From JALZUE01 sp051251725 (GTDB taxonomy: Bacteria; Pseudomonadota; Gammaproteobacteria; Enterobacterales; Alteromonadaceae), in contig JBPOFN010000026.1 in the NCBI GenBank assembly GCA_051251725.1, positions 1-61,798 of the forward strand: 61,798 nt of DNA, written 5' to 3'. Below the pieces are notes generated by a model. It was not told the origin of the DNA. It made no database searches and saw nothing but the letters and a program-made list of their open reading frames with translations. A program made the translations under genes and the position numbers. Every line of letters starts with the position of its first letter. Position 1 is the stretch's first letter. Of this stretch, positions 8,372 to 17,466 are shown piece after piece.

Positions 8372-8752
8372 ATGAAAAAATGTATGGAAACTTATCATAT
8401 AAAAATAACCATGTTTTCAGTTGCTTTAACCCTAATGCTATCGATTTGTTCGGCTAATGCCAGTGATATCACACTAGGGTCAAAAGAAGTGTTGTTAGAT
8501 AATGAAAAAATTCAGATGGTGCGTTTAGTGTACCCGCCCAATACTGAATCGGGTATGCATAGTCATCAATTTTCTTATCGCTCTATTTATGTTGTTGCTG
8601 GGGGAAGGCTAACCTTGATCTCTGCTGACAATGAACCGAGTAAAACCATCACAGTAAAAAGCGGTCAAGCGATGTATCTACCAAACTCTCACCATAATGT
8701 GAAAAACGTTGGTGAAACCGAAGTTATTTTGATTGAGACTGAATTAAAATAA
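8372..8752 (+). CDS. Secreted cupin-domain protein
   Basis: A 126-residue protein with a hydrophobic export signal (about 10-30, SICSANA then SDI) and a single cupin domain of about 90 residues. Cupin motif 1 is seen as SGMHSHQFSYRSIYVV and motif 2 as SGQAMYLPNSHHNVKNVG. His residues at the two sites suggest metal binding, but the canonical set is incomplete and no enzyme class can be named. ATG at 8372 is used; an ATG twelve bases later is possible. It stands alone between the EamA gene and the helicase. Confidence 0.8.
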   Translation: MKKCMETYHIKITMFSVALTLMLSICSANASDITLGSKEVLLDNEKIQMVRLVYPPNTESGMHSHQFSYRSIYVVAGGRLTLISADNEPSKTITVKSGQAMYLPNSHHNVKNVGETEVILIETELK

Positions 8753-8847
8753 TAATGAGCGATAACAGCTACCAACGCTAAACTGTTGAATTTTTAGCTG
8801 GGACTGCAAGCCTGCGTTTTATATGGAACAATTTAGTAATAGCCAAG

Positions 8848-8882
8848 CACTATAATAATCCGCCGTATATAATGGTGCTTGT
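8848..8882 (+). promoter_or_regulatory. Hairpin and -10-like box ahead of the helicase gene
   Basis: AAGCACTAT and ATGGTGCTT can pair (one G-U) around an 18-base loop, directly followed by TTGTTATAATCG, which contains a good -10 hexamer TATAAT. This may be the helicase promoter with an overlapping operator. No known SOS (LexA) box was seen. Confidence 0.35.
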
Positions 8883-8935
8883 TATAATCGTACGCCGATT
8901 TTCTCTCTTCTTCTTTATTTATTAGGTTAATTTTT

Positions 8936-10921
8936 ATGTTACCGCCGCTCAATAATACGCTCCAACAGCTTTTTGGTTTTAATGAATTTCGTCTTGGCCA
9001 AGAGCAAACCATTCAACAATTATTAGCGGGGCATTCTTCTTTAGCGATATTTCCGACCGGCTCTGGTAAATCACTTTGTTATCAGTTTACCGCTACGCAA
9101 TTACCAAACTTAACCTTAGTCGTTTCACCGTTACTGGCGTTAATGAAAGATCAATTAGCGTTTTTAAAAAGCAAAGGCATAGCTGCCGCGAGTATTGATT
9201 CAACCTTAACGCCTGATGAAAACAAACAGGTGGTGGCTGATGTTCGCGCTGGCAATATTAAAATATTAATGGTGTCGGTTGAGCGTTTTAAAAATGAACG
9301 TTTTCGTCAGTTAATTGAATCTGTGCCAGTATCTATGTTGGTGGTAGATGAAGCCCATTGTATTTCAGAGTGGGGCCATAACTTTCGTCCTGATTATTTA
9401 AAACTTCCGCACTATTTACAGCAAATGGCAGGCTCTCAAACACAAGCGCCACGGGTGTTGTTATTAACAGCAACAGCGACTAGAAAAGTTAAAAATGATA
9501 TGGCGACCAAGTTTGCCATTTTACCTGAAAACATTGTGCAAACGGGCTTTTATCGCGCCAATTTAGACTTATCTGTACTTGCGGTCACCACGGCGGAGAA
9601 AAATCAGCAGTTACTACACACTATCAATAAGCAGTCAGGTGCTGGTATTGTTTATGTCACTTTACAGCAAACTGCCGAGCAAGTGGCTGAATATTTACGT
9701 AGCCAAAATATCCAAGCGAAAGCATACCATGCTGGTTTTCCTGACGAGCAGCGCCAACAAATACAAGACGATTTTATGCAAGGCCGCTCTGATGTTATTG
9801 TCGCGACTATTGCTTTTGGTATGGGGATTGATAAATCTGATATTCGATTTGTTATTCATTATGACTTACCAAAATCGATTGAAAACTACAGTCAAGAAAT
9901 TGGCCGGGCAGGGCGTGATGGTTATGCTTCAAACTGTATCACCCTAGCAAATTTAGACGGTTTAAATACCGTGGAAAATTTCGTGTTTGGTGACACACCC
10001 GAACTCGCAGGTATTGAAGTTGTGGTTAACGACATTAAGAAAAACAGTCAAAATGGTCGCTGGGAATTGCAAGGTTTAACCTTGTCGAACGAAAGTAATA
10101 TTAAGCAATTGCCGTTAAAAACTTTATTGGTACAACTCGAACTTTTAGGAGTGATCCAGCCGCAATTTTCCTATTTTGCCGACTTTAAATATAAGTTCTT
10201 GGTTGACCAAGAAACAATCCTCGCTAAATTTCCAGGGGAACGCGGTGATTTTCTTGCGGCTGTCTTCAAATATAGCCAGATGAAAAAAGTATGGGCCGAA
10301 CCCGATTTTGACGCTTTGTTTCATCACTATCAATGTGAACGTAATCGCGTTGTGGCGGCACTTGAATATTTACAAGAACAGCAGTTGATAAGCTTAGAAA
10401 CGAAAAAAATTACTGAAGTGTTTACTGTTGATGTGAATAAGCTTAACGAGCCTGATTTAGCCGCCTGGTTAACGGACTATTTTCTTGATAAAGAAGAAAA
10501 AGAAATTAAACGGATTGCCGCGTTAGTACGTTTTTTTGAACTCGATCGCTGTTTAAGTTCAAACCTTGCGCGTTATTTTGATGATAACCAAGTACCGCCG
10601 CAGTGTGGCCATTGCAGTGTTTGTCGTGGGCAAGTGGCAAAGCTTAGCTATTCAACTGAGTATGCGCAAGGTATGTTAGCAGCCGTTGATGACAACGTGT
10701 TATTAGGAGCGTTACAAGAATTTACTGAGCATATGGCTAAACATAAGGTCAAGCGTGAAATGTTATCAATTGATACGCATTGCCGTTTTCTCGCGGGTTT
10801 AAGTGTACCGTTATTTGGCCGCAATAAAGTGAAACAACTTAGTGGCTTTGCTTTATGCGAACAGCAACGTTATCAATATATTCGTAACAAGGTGGCAGCG
10901 CTTTATGCAAAGATAACTTAA
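8936..10921 (+). CDS. recQ: RecQ-family ATP-dependent DNA helicase
   Basis: A 661-residue superfamily 2 helicase. An N-terminal FGFNEFRLGQEQTI block carries the RecQ motif 0. The Walker A motif PTGSGKS is at about 40-46 (Lys45), DEAH at 138-141, the aromatic-rich loop near CISEWGHNFRPDY, and motif VI near QEIGRAGRDG. A zinc-binding cluster follows, with a Cys in RCLSS and CGHCSVC further on. The last 90 residues do not look like a classical HRDC domain, so this may be a RecQ paralogue rather than the orthologue of E. coli RecQ. It unwinds DNA 3' to 5' in repair or recombination. It is monocistronic. Confidence 0.9.
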   Translation: MLPPLNNTLQQLFGFNEFRLGQEQTIQQLLAGHSSLAIFPTGSGKSLCYQFTATQLPNLTLVVSPLLALMKDQLAFLKSKGIAAASIDSTLTPDENKQVVADVRAGNIKILMVSVERFKNERFRQLIESVPVSMLVVDEAHCISEWGHNFRPDYLKLPHYLQQMAGSQTQAPRVLLLTATATRKVKNDMATKFAILPENIVQTGFYRANLDLSVLAVTTAEKNQQLLHTINKQSGAGIVYVTLQQTAEQVAEYLRSQNIQAKAYHAGFPDEQRQQIQDDFMQGRSDVIVATIAFGMGIDKSDIRFVIHYDLPKSIENYSQEIGRAGRDGYASNCITLANLDGLNTVENFVFGDTPELAGIEVVVNDIKKNSQNGRWELQGLTLSNESNIKQLPLKTLLVQLELLGVIQPQFSYFADFKYKFLVDQETILAKFPGERGDFLAAVFKYSQMKKVWAEPDFDALFHHYQCERNRVVAALEYLQEQQLISLETKKITEVFTVDVNKLNEPDLAAWLTDYFLDKEEKEIKRIAALVRFFELDRCLSSNLARYFDDNQVPPQCGHCSVCRGQVAKLSYSTEYAQGMLAAVDDNVLLGALQEFTEHMAKHKVKREMLSIDTHCRFLAGLSVPLFGRNKVKQLSGFALCEQQRYQYIRNKVAALYAKIT

Positions 10922-11098
10922 CTGTAGTAGTTAACAGCTGCTATGAGCTAAAGTTGTCGTTAATAAATGCTCGTAGGATGTTCACTTTGTGCGTATTAAC
11001 GGACGAAATCCTTTCTAAATAATATTTTTTTATTTAAATTTCATCCAGCGTCATTAACCTCTTGAGTACTAATTTTAATATGATTATTTTTTGGCTTG

Positions 11099-12442
11099 TT
11101 AATGATTAGGTGATAATAGCTGCTTTTGAAATTGCATGGGTGACAAACCTGTTTGTGTTTTAAATACACGGCCAAAATAACTTGAGCTATTAAATCCTAC
11201 GGCTTTTGAGGTTTCTTGTACTGAATGGTTTTTTAATAACAACTTAGCTTGTTGAACGCGATAGTTAGTAATGTAATGGTTTGGTGTTTCGTTCATCACC
11301 TTTTTAAATGTTCTGATTAAGTATGAATCACTTACTTCCATTTGATTGGCTAATTCTGTTAAATCAAGCTCTTTGAAATAATTTATTTTGATAAATAATA
11401 TGGCCTTATCAACAAGTTCTTTATTTTTTTTCGTTGGTATTATCGTCATTCTTTGGGATAACTCTATGGCTTCATTTGTAGCAATTTTTTCAACATCCTT
11501 ACGATTAGTACTGCGTTCTATAGCGTCTTGTTTTTGACTCTGACGAAATAACAAAGCCTCACTATCACCACCTTCGGCGATAGTAGTTTCTGTTAATAAA
11601 TTAAGCATTTTATTAACTTTGAACTTGTAATTTTCTAGGCTATTACTTGCTTCAGCGTCTAATTCGTTTAATAAAACCGCCACTTCTGGTTGAATAGCAA
11701 GGTCATCATTATCAATAATTTTTTGTATTGAGTCATGTAAGCTGTTTGCTTGAACCTTCATCGTTTTAATATCTTTATAAACCGCCCAACACCAGCTTGA
11801 CGCGATGATCACTGAACCGGCATAAATAAGCCAATATTTTTGGCTGTATAAACCTGCTATATACACTAGCCCTAACAATAGAGTACTGATTAGAAATAAT
11901 ACCGTACTTTGGGAAACATTCTTTTGATGATGCCGATAGAGCATATAGCAATTTGGAATAATTATAAGTGCTAATGTCATTACGATAACTACATCATCAT
12001 ATGTAGCGTTACTTATATATAGGGTTAGGATGTAACCGTAGGCTTCTCCGAAAAATATTTGATAACTAGAACCATCGCGAATGATAAACCATATTGATGC
12101 ACCTAATAGCCCCAAAACATAAGGTGCAATATAGCTAAGGGGGGTCATCGAAAGATTACAGTGACGCATATTGGCGATTAATAAAGAGGGGATTCCAATA
12201 GCAAGAAATATAAAGGTACGCAGATACATTATTTTGTGCGCAACGATAATACCACCATAGAATTGTATTCCACGCCCCAATAAAAAAATAATAAAACAAA
12301 TAACAAATACAGCGTGTAAAGGAAATTCGTCGACTAATTGGCGCCTAAAAAAAGCGGCATAGCCTAACGCCAATAATAATAACTGGCCTGCAATTAATGG
12401 GATGATATAAAAAACTAGGGTATCAAATGGCAGTAAAAACAT
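11099..12442 (-). CDS. Membrane-anchored AraC-family transcriptional regulator
   Basis: A 447-residue two-part protein. Residues about 5-225 hold about seven hydrophobic helices. Residues about 230-330 are a charged, probably coiled linker. Residues about 343-443 are an AraC-type DNA-binding domain with two helix-turn-helix units (LDLTELANQMEVSDSYLIRTFKKV, then the signature region SVQETSKAVGFNSSSYFGRVFKTQTGLSPMQFQ, described by these key residues). Such proteins sense a signal in or across the membrane and act on nearby DNA. It is divergent from the dockerin-bearing hydrolase gene, across about 840 bp, so control of that gene is likely. The start ATG has only a weak ribosome-binding site. 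Confidence 0.88.
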   Translation of the reverse strand: MFLLPFDTLVFYIIPLIAGQLLLLALGYAAFFRRQLVDEFPLHAVFVICFIIFLLGRGIQFYGGIIVAHKIMYLRTFIFLAIGIPSLLIANMRHCNLSMTPLSYIAPYVLGLLGASIWFIIRDGSSYQIFFGEAYGYILTLYISNATYDDVVIVMTLALIIIPNCYMLYRHHQKNVSQSTVLFLISTLLLGLVYIAGLYSQKYWLIYAGSVIIASSWCWAVYKDIKTMKVQANSLHDSIQKIIDNDDLAIQPEVAVLLNELDAEASNSLENYKFKVNKMLNLLTETTIAEGGDSEALLFRQSQKQDAIERSTNRKDVEKIATNEAIELSQRMTIIPTKKNKELVDKAILFIKINYFKELDLTELANQMEVSDSYLIRTFKKVMNETPNHYITNYRVQQAKLLLKNHSVQETSKAVGFNSSSYFGRVFKTQTGLSPMQFQKQLLSPNH

Positions 12443-12784
12443 TAATTAACTTACTCTTTATTAAAACTACTTTGTTTTTCTTATTCTCATTGATAAATAG
12501 CGTTATTTTCATGATGAAGGTGATAAAAATACTCACTCATATTGTCTGCTTATTTATCTAATGTTTTTATTATTAGTATTACCAATTTCAAACTAGTTAG
12601 TATTTCCTTATTTTGTATCCATATTTTTATTATAAAATATGCTTGTTTTTTATAACTCAAGTTTGTTCAGTATTTTAAAGTTCTTAATATTTGATGTTAA
12701 TACTTACATATTATTAAGGCGTCTTCAAAAGAATATAAATCCCCCAGATTAATCACTAGTATTATCTTGAATTTAAATCACAAT

Positions 12785-12813
12785 ATATTGAACCATTCAC
12801 TGGTTATATTGAA
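12785..12813. promoter_or_regulatory. Direct repeat ATATTGAA with 21-bp period, candidate AraC-type operator
   Basis: ATATTGAA occurs at 12785-12792 and again at 12806-12813, exactly 21 bp apart, which is two helical turns. Between them AACCA and TGGTT form a small inverted repeat. Direct repeats spaced by 21 bp are typical of AraC-family operators such as araI1-I2. Binding by the adjacent membrane AraC protein is inference. Confidence 0.4.
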
Positions 12814-13025
12814 TTTTTTTTAGCACAATTTTGAATTGTCATGATATTTTACACGGCTATGTCCCGCGTTTTATATGACCTTTCTACTTTTTGTTTGTTT
12901 TCTTAGTTCATATATCTTTTGTTAACAATCTTTAATAAACATATGTCAATTCCGTCTAGGGACTTTCTTCTTTTTATTGATTTTTTGTTGTAGTTTTGAA
13001 GGTAAGCAGCCGCTAATTGAAATTG

Positions 13026-13059
13026 ATTTTCAGTCAGTTTTTATATTCAAACTGAAAAT
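13026..13059. repeat. Inverted repeat upstream of the hydrolase gene
   Basis: ATTTTCAGT (13026-13034) and ACTGAAAAT (13051-13059) are perfect inverted copies 16 bases apart. A second pairing, TCAGTTT (13034-13040) with AAACTGA (13049-13055), is mutually exclusive with it. It could be an operator or two alternative RNA hairpins in a leader about 225 bases ahead of the start codon. Confidence 0.45.
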
Positions 13060-13283
13060 TTTAATAGTGAATATGCTGAATACGATTAAATTCATAGTTT
13101 GATCGGTAGTTATTTAAAAGTATAAAAATAATTTAGAGGTGTCATTCCTCATTTACCCGTTAATACGAGAGGCATAAAAAAATTAGTGATTGAATAAGTT
13201 TTCGTCATGTCAATTTACTCATCAACTCTAAAAATAAAGACATGTTGTTAGCGGGTTTAATAAAAATAATTAACAGGTGGTAT

Positions 13284-16200
13284 ATGAGAAAATTTAAATT
13301 AAAGAAGCGAGCACTTGCTGCGGCATTAGGGTTACCGATGGGAATGGCGATTGCTGCACCTTTTGACTCTACGCTAGCAACAGAGGGTTTAATGTATGGT
13401 GAAGTAGCTGGTGTAATGAACACAACCGATGCTAACCCAAACTGGGAACGTACAACCGACTTGTCTCAAACAGAAGATGGTATCGGTGGTCAAACAACTG
13501 AAATTTATACCGGCACCTTTGAAGATGCCGATGGTCATATTTCATTCTATGAGCATAATGATGATTCTGTACGTTTATATATTGATGGGCAACTAGTACT
13601 TTCTGATGATAGTTGGGAAAATTCATCTTCTACAGCTGACTTAGCGATTGCTCCAGGGACTCACACATTTGAACTTAGATTAGGCAACAATGATGGCGGC
13701 AGCGGACCTGTTAATGGCATTGCATTTGGTATTGATGTTAACGGTGGCACTAACTTTGTACATCCTTCTGAGCTAGGTGCTGATTATTTTAACTCTGAAG
13801 GAGAAGTAGTCGGTAATCCTAATGCTCCTCAAGAAGGTGACGTAATCATCGAACTTGAATACTTCGATGCTACTGGTACTAAAGGTCGTGTTAACAGTGA
13901 CCCAAATGATGGTTTCGTTGCAGGCGGGACTAATGTTGGTTTTGTAACTAATGGTGATTACGGTGACTACAAAGATATTTATTTTGAAGCAGGCACTTAC
14001 CGTTCCTTCATCAATGTATCGACAGGTAGTTTCGGTAGTTACGGTGCACGTATTGACATCAATGGTACTACAGCTTCTTGGGGTTACTTTGATCACACTG
14101 GTGGTTGGGATATTCTAGAAGAAGTTGAGCTTTACGGTGGTGAGTTTGTTATCGAAACATCAGGCACTCACACCATACGCGTAGAAGCGTTTGGCGGTTC
14201 AAATTGGCAATGGAGTGGTGATAGGGTTCGCTTAACTAAAGTAAGCGATGATACTTATCGCACTGCACCAGTTTACAACCCGAATGATCATGATGTTTCT
14301 GAAATAAATGGTCCTGCAACAGGGTTACAATTCTTGAAAAAACCATTGGATATTCCAACGGCGAACAAAGTATTGAAATCTGATGTTTGGTACACTTACG
14401 CACAAAATCGTGATTTTTACGAAGCTAATGGCGGCTCTCCTGGAGATTATGCTGACTTCGGAGCTACAGGTGCATTCTGGGGACATCCGCCAGAAAGTGG
14501 ATTTTACGATGACACAGTAATTATGGACTGGGCTGTTAACGTTGTTGATAAATACCAAAGCGAAGGCATTGAGTATACAGCTCGTGGTGAGTTTGACTGG
14601 GGTTACGGTTGGTTTACAGAATACACAATTGATCCACAAAAACACTATGTTCAAACACTTGACGATCGTAACGTTCGTATGACATTCATGGGCTACTTAA
14701 GCCATAACGGTCATAATAACAACTGGTTAAGTAATCACAGCCCTGCGTTTGTGCCCTTCATGAAATCTCAAGTTGATCAGATATTAAAAGCTAATCCTGA
14801 TAAGTTAATGTTTGACACACAAACTAGCTCTACTCGTTCAACCGATATGAGAACGTTTGGTGGTGATTTCTCACCCTATGCAATGGCAAACTTCCGTACT
14901 TGGTTAAGTAAAAAATACGGTGTAGTGGAACTTACCGCTATGGGTATTGACGATATCACTACCTTTGATTACAAAGAGCACTTATTAGCTGCTGGTGTAA
15001 CGCATACCTCGTTCTCAAATGGTGCCGATAAAATTCAAGGCGACATTCCAATGGTTGAAGACTTCATCTACTTCAACCGTGACGTATGGAACCAAAAATT
15101 TGGTGATGTATTATCTTACATTCGTGAAACGCATCCAAATATTGCGATTGGTGCAAGTACACAATTGTTTGAATCTCGTGGTTACCTCTTTAATGAGAAC
15201 ATCACGTTCTTATCAGGTGAGTTAAATTTAGGTGCGAAAAAAACCACTACGGTATTACCAACGGATATTATTGTTCATTTAAAAGGTGCTCAAGCGATTG
15301 ATAAAACATTAGCTTATGCGCCATACCCTTGGGAATTTGAAGCACTTCGTGTTGCAGATGCTCCACGCTTCGGCCGTGGTTGGGTTGCACAGGCATACGC
15401 TTACGGAGGCTTATTTTCTATCCCTGCTAACGTATGGGTAGGTGGTGATGTATTTACTTGGTCACCAGGTGCTGATAACTACCGTGATATCTATCAGTTT
15501 GTTCGTGCTAACGAAACATTACTTGATAACTACACGTCTTATGCTAAAGCAGGTCTTGTGCATGCAATGTACTCTTCAATGAAAGCTGGTTTCATTGATG
15601 GTGGCAACCAACTTAAGTCAAGCGTTAAATTGCTTACTGAAGAAAACATTAACTTTGACATGCTTGTATTTGGTGATGAAGGTTACCAAGTAGTTCCTCG
15701 TGCTGAAGACTTTGAGAAATTTGACCAAATCTTCTTTGACGGTGATTTAAAGTACTTAAACGAGGCACAACAAGCAGTATTAGATCAATACAATGCTGTT
15801 CATATTGGCCAACGAGGTAACTACCCTGAATTAGCCATAACAGTAACTGTTAATGACACAGAGGCTAACAGCACAGTATCTGCGGTATCTCGTATTCACG
15901 AAACTAACGATAATGCGCCATATGTTGTGCATTTAGTTAACCGTCCGTTTGCTGGTGGTGTAACACCGACACTTAACAATGTTGAAGTTGCTATTCCTCA
16001 GGGGTATTTCCCTAAAGCTGTAACGTCTGCGAAACTACATTTACCTGACGGTATAACTGAGACTTTACCTATTAGCTTTAACGCCAGTGGCGCTAAAGTG
16101 GTTACTGTTAACAACCTTGAAGTTTGGGGTATTATTGAATTAAGTAATATAGGAACAGCCCCTGTGCCGACTGAGCCTGAAGAGCCAACTGAACCTGTAG

Positions 16201-17453
16201 AGCCAACTGAGCCTGTAGAGCCAACTGAGCCTGAAGAGCCAACTGAGCCTGAAGAGCCAACTGAGCCTGAAGAACCAACAGATCCAGTAGACCCAACTGA
16301 TCCAGAAGAACCTACCGATCCAAGTACGCCTGATTCAATTGACTTATCAACAGCTATTGACGGCGATGCTTTCACAATAGAAGCAGAAAGCTTTGATGCT
16401 ACGGGTGGTCGAGTTGCTGGTGTAGTTGTTGGCGAGCGTGGTATTCCAACAGATAGACATACCGTAATAGACAGTGTTCAAAACGGTGACTGGGTTGATT
16501 ATAACATTGACTTTCCAGCAAGCGGCTTCTATCGCATAGAAATGCTAGCTTCAGGTCAAAACGCTAACGGACAAGCCGCTACTTTTGTTGATGGCGAATT
16601 AATTAACGAAGTACCTGTATTCACTGGTAGCCAAGCAACATTTGAAACTTTTGTTTTAACCAATGCGACCTATCTTAGTAAAGGTACACATACCATTCGT
16701 ATCGAAGCGACAACCGCAGCGGGTAATGGCTGGATGTGGTTCGGTGATACCCTTACTTTCACTCAGTTAATCGCCGATGAACCAGTAGACAGCATTGCAC
16801 CTTCTATTACAGTTGATGATGCAAGCTTATATACATCAACTGTTTACACCGTAGGTGGTTTGTTAGAAGTTAGTGCTAATTTTGAAGCAGGAACCGATAA
16901 CTTTGTTACTGACCAATTTTCAGGTATGCAATACATGTTGCTTGAAATGACTGAGAGCGAGCAGGTAGTTAACGATGTTGTCGTTACTGACAGCAGCATT
17001 ATTGAATTACAAAATGGTGTTTCTAATGCAATTATTTCATTAGCCGGCTTAACGCCATCTGACAAACTTGCTGACGGTAATTATTACTTACTAACAGCGC
17101 GTTTTGGTACAACAGCCAATGGTGAGCAACGCCTTGACGCTATATCCCCCATTATTATTGAAGCAGATTTTGATTTAGACGGTTTACCTGATTCAATTGA
17201 TGCTGATGACGACAACGACGGTATAGAAGATGCTTTAGATGACTTCCCGTTTGACTCAACTGTGGCCCATTTAGGCGATATGGATAAAGACTTTGACGTT
17301 GACACGTTAGACGTACGTTTATTCACATCAGCCGCAAGAAAGGGAGCCATTACAGACCTTCGTTATGACTTTAATAACGATGGCAAAGTTAACACCCGTG
17401 ATGTTCGCGGTATTACTGCATTATGTACACGTAACCGATGTTCAACTAAATAA
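13284..17453 (+). CDS. Secreted multidomain GH42-like hydrolase with PA14, two CBM6 and a dockerin
   Basis: A 1389-residue exported protein. ATG 13284 is chosen over ATG 13242 because it follows AGGTGG and yields a clean signal peptide (basic MRKFKLKKR, hydrophobic core, cleavage near AIAA). Domains by eye: PA14-like 35-165 (FYEHNDDSVRLYIDG); CBM6 185-320; barrel-like region 350-750 with a GH42-type FSPYAMANFRTWLSKKYG helix (529-546); Rossmann-like domain about 755-850; beta domain to 957; PTEPEEP linker 958-1015; second CBM6 1020-1162; Ig-like 1165-1293; calcium-rich repeat 1293-1325; type I dockerin 1329-1386 with loops at Asp1332-Asp1343 and Asp1362-Asp1373 (DFNNDGKVNTRD), ending LCTRNRC. 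It probably acts on a marine polysaccharide; glycoside family and substrate are unknown. It forms an operon with the cohesin-like gene. Confidence 0.85.
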   Translation: MRKFKLKKRALAAALGLPMGMAIAAPFDSTLATEGLMYGEVAGVMNTTDANPNWERTTDLSQTEDGIGGQTTEIYTGTFEDADGHISFYEHNDDSVRLYIDGQLVLSDDSWENSSSTADLAIAPGTHTFELRLGNNDGGSGPVNGIAFGIDVNGGTNFVHPSELGADYFNSEGEVVGNPNAPQEGDVIIELEYFDATGTKGRVNSDPNDGFVAGGTNVGFVTNGDYGDYKDIYFEAGTYRSFINVSTGSFGSYGARIDINGTTASWGYFDHTGGWDILEEVELYGGEFVIETSGTHTIRVEAFGGSNWQWSGDRVRLTKVSDDTYRTAPVYNPNDHDVSEINGPATGLQFLKKPLDIPTANKVLKSDVWYTYAQNRDFYEANGGSPGDYADFGATGAFWGHPPESGFYDDTVIMDWAVNVVDKYQSEGIEYTARGEFDWGYGWFTEYTIDPQKHYVQTLDDRNVRMTFMGYLSHNGHNNNWLSNHSPAFVPFMKSQVDQILKANPDKLMFDTQTSSTRSTDMRTFGGDFSPYAMANFRTWLSKKYGVVELTAMGIDDITTFDYKEHLLAAGVTHTSFSNGADKIQGDIPMVEDFIYFNRDVWNQKFGDVLSYIRETHPNIAIGASTQLFESRGYLFNENITFLSGELNLGAKKTTTVLPTDIIVHLKGAQAIDKTLAYAPYPWEFEALRVADAPRFGRGWVAQAYAYGGLFSIPANVWVGGDVFTWSPGADNYRDIYQFVRANETLLDNYTSYAKAGLVHAMYSSMKAGFIDGGNQLKSSVKLLTEENINFDMLVFGDEGYQVVPRAEDFEKFDQIFFDGDLKYLNEAQQAVLDQYNAVHIGQRGNYPELAITVTVNDTEANSTVSAVSRIHETNDNAPYVVHLVNRPFAGGVTPTLNNVEVAIPQGYFPKAVTSAKLHLPDGITETLPISFNASGAKVVTVNNLEVWGIIELSNIGTAPVPTEPEEPTEPVEPTEPVEPTEPEEPTEPEEPTEPEEPTDPVDPTDPEEPTDPSTPDSIDLSTAIDGDAFTIEAESFDATGGRVAGVVVGERGIPTDRHTVIDSVQNGDWVDYNIDFPASGFYRIEMLASGQNANGQAATFVDGELINEVPVFTGSQATFETFVLTNATYLSKGTHTIRIEATTAAGNGWMWFGDTLTFTQLIADEPVDSIAPSITVDDASLYTSTVYTVGGLLEVSANFEAGTDNFVTDQFSGMQYMLLEMTESEQVVNDVVVTDSSIIELQNGVSNAIISLAGLTPSDKLADGNYYLLTARFGTTANGEQRLDAISPIIIEADFDLDGLPDSIDADDDNDGIEDALDDFPFDSTVAHLGDMDKDFDVDTLDVRLFTSAARKGAITDLRYDFNNDGKVNTRDVRGITALCTRNRCSTK
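16164..16322 (+). repeat. In-frame tandem repeat coding a PTEPEEP-type linker
   Basis: Repeats built on GAGCC(A/T)ACTGAGCCTG(A/T)A encode about 53 residues of Pro-Thr-Glu-Pro-Glu/Val, degenerating at the 3' end to PTDPVDP and TDPSTPD. It links the catalytic half to the second CBM6. Such repeats readily change copy number, so strain length variation is expected. Confidence 0.9.
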
Positions 17454-17466
17454 GAGGTATTAGAAC

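Larger units (their letters stand above)
12443..13283. promoter_or_regulatory. Long AT-rich divergent control region of the dockerin island
   Basis: About 840 bp without an ORF separates the membrane AraC regulator from the secreted hydrolase gene. It is very AT-rich. It holds direct repeats at 12785-12813 and an inverted repeat at 13026-13059 (listed separately). The ribosome-binding site AGGTGG (13275-13280) precedes ATG 13284. The length is unusual for this compact genome and suggests a long leader or several operator sites. Confidence 0.55.

Noticed and set aside
15998..16375. 125-codon minus-strand frame of Gly-Ser repeats
   Set aside because: It is the mirror of the PTEPEEP repeat on the other strand and has no ribosome-binding site.
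13284..17453. Assignment of the large hydrolase as an alpha-agarase (GH96) or a named beta-agarase
   Set aside because: Size, CBM6 and calcium repeats recall alpha-agarases of related bacteria, but in those the catalytic domain is C-terminal as I recall, and I see no sequence identity that would support it. The GH42-like features point elsewhere.
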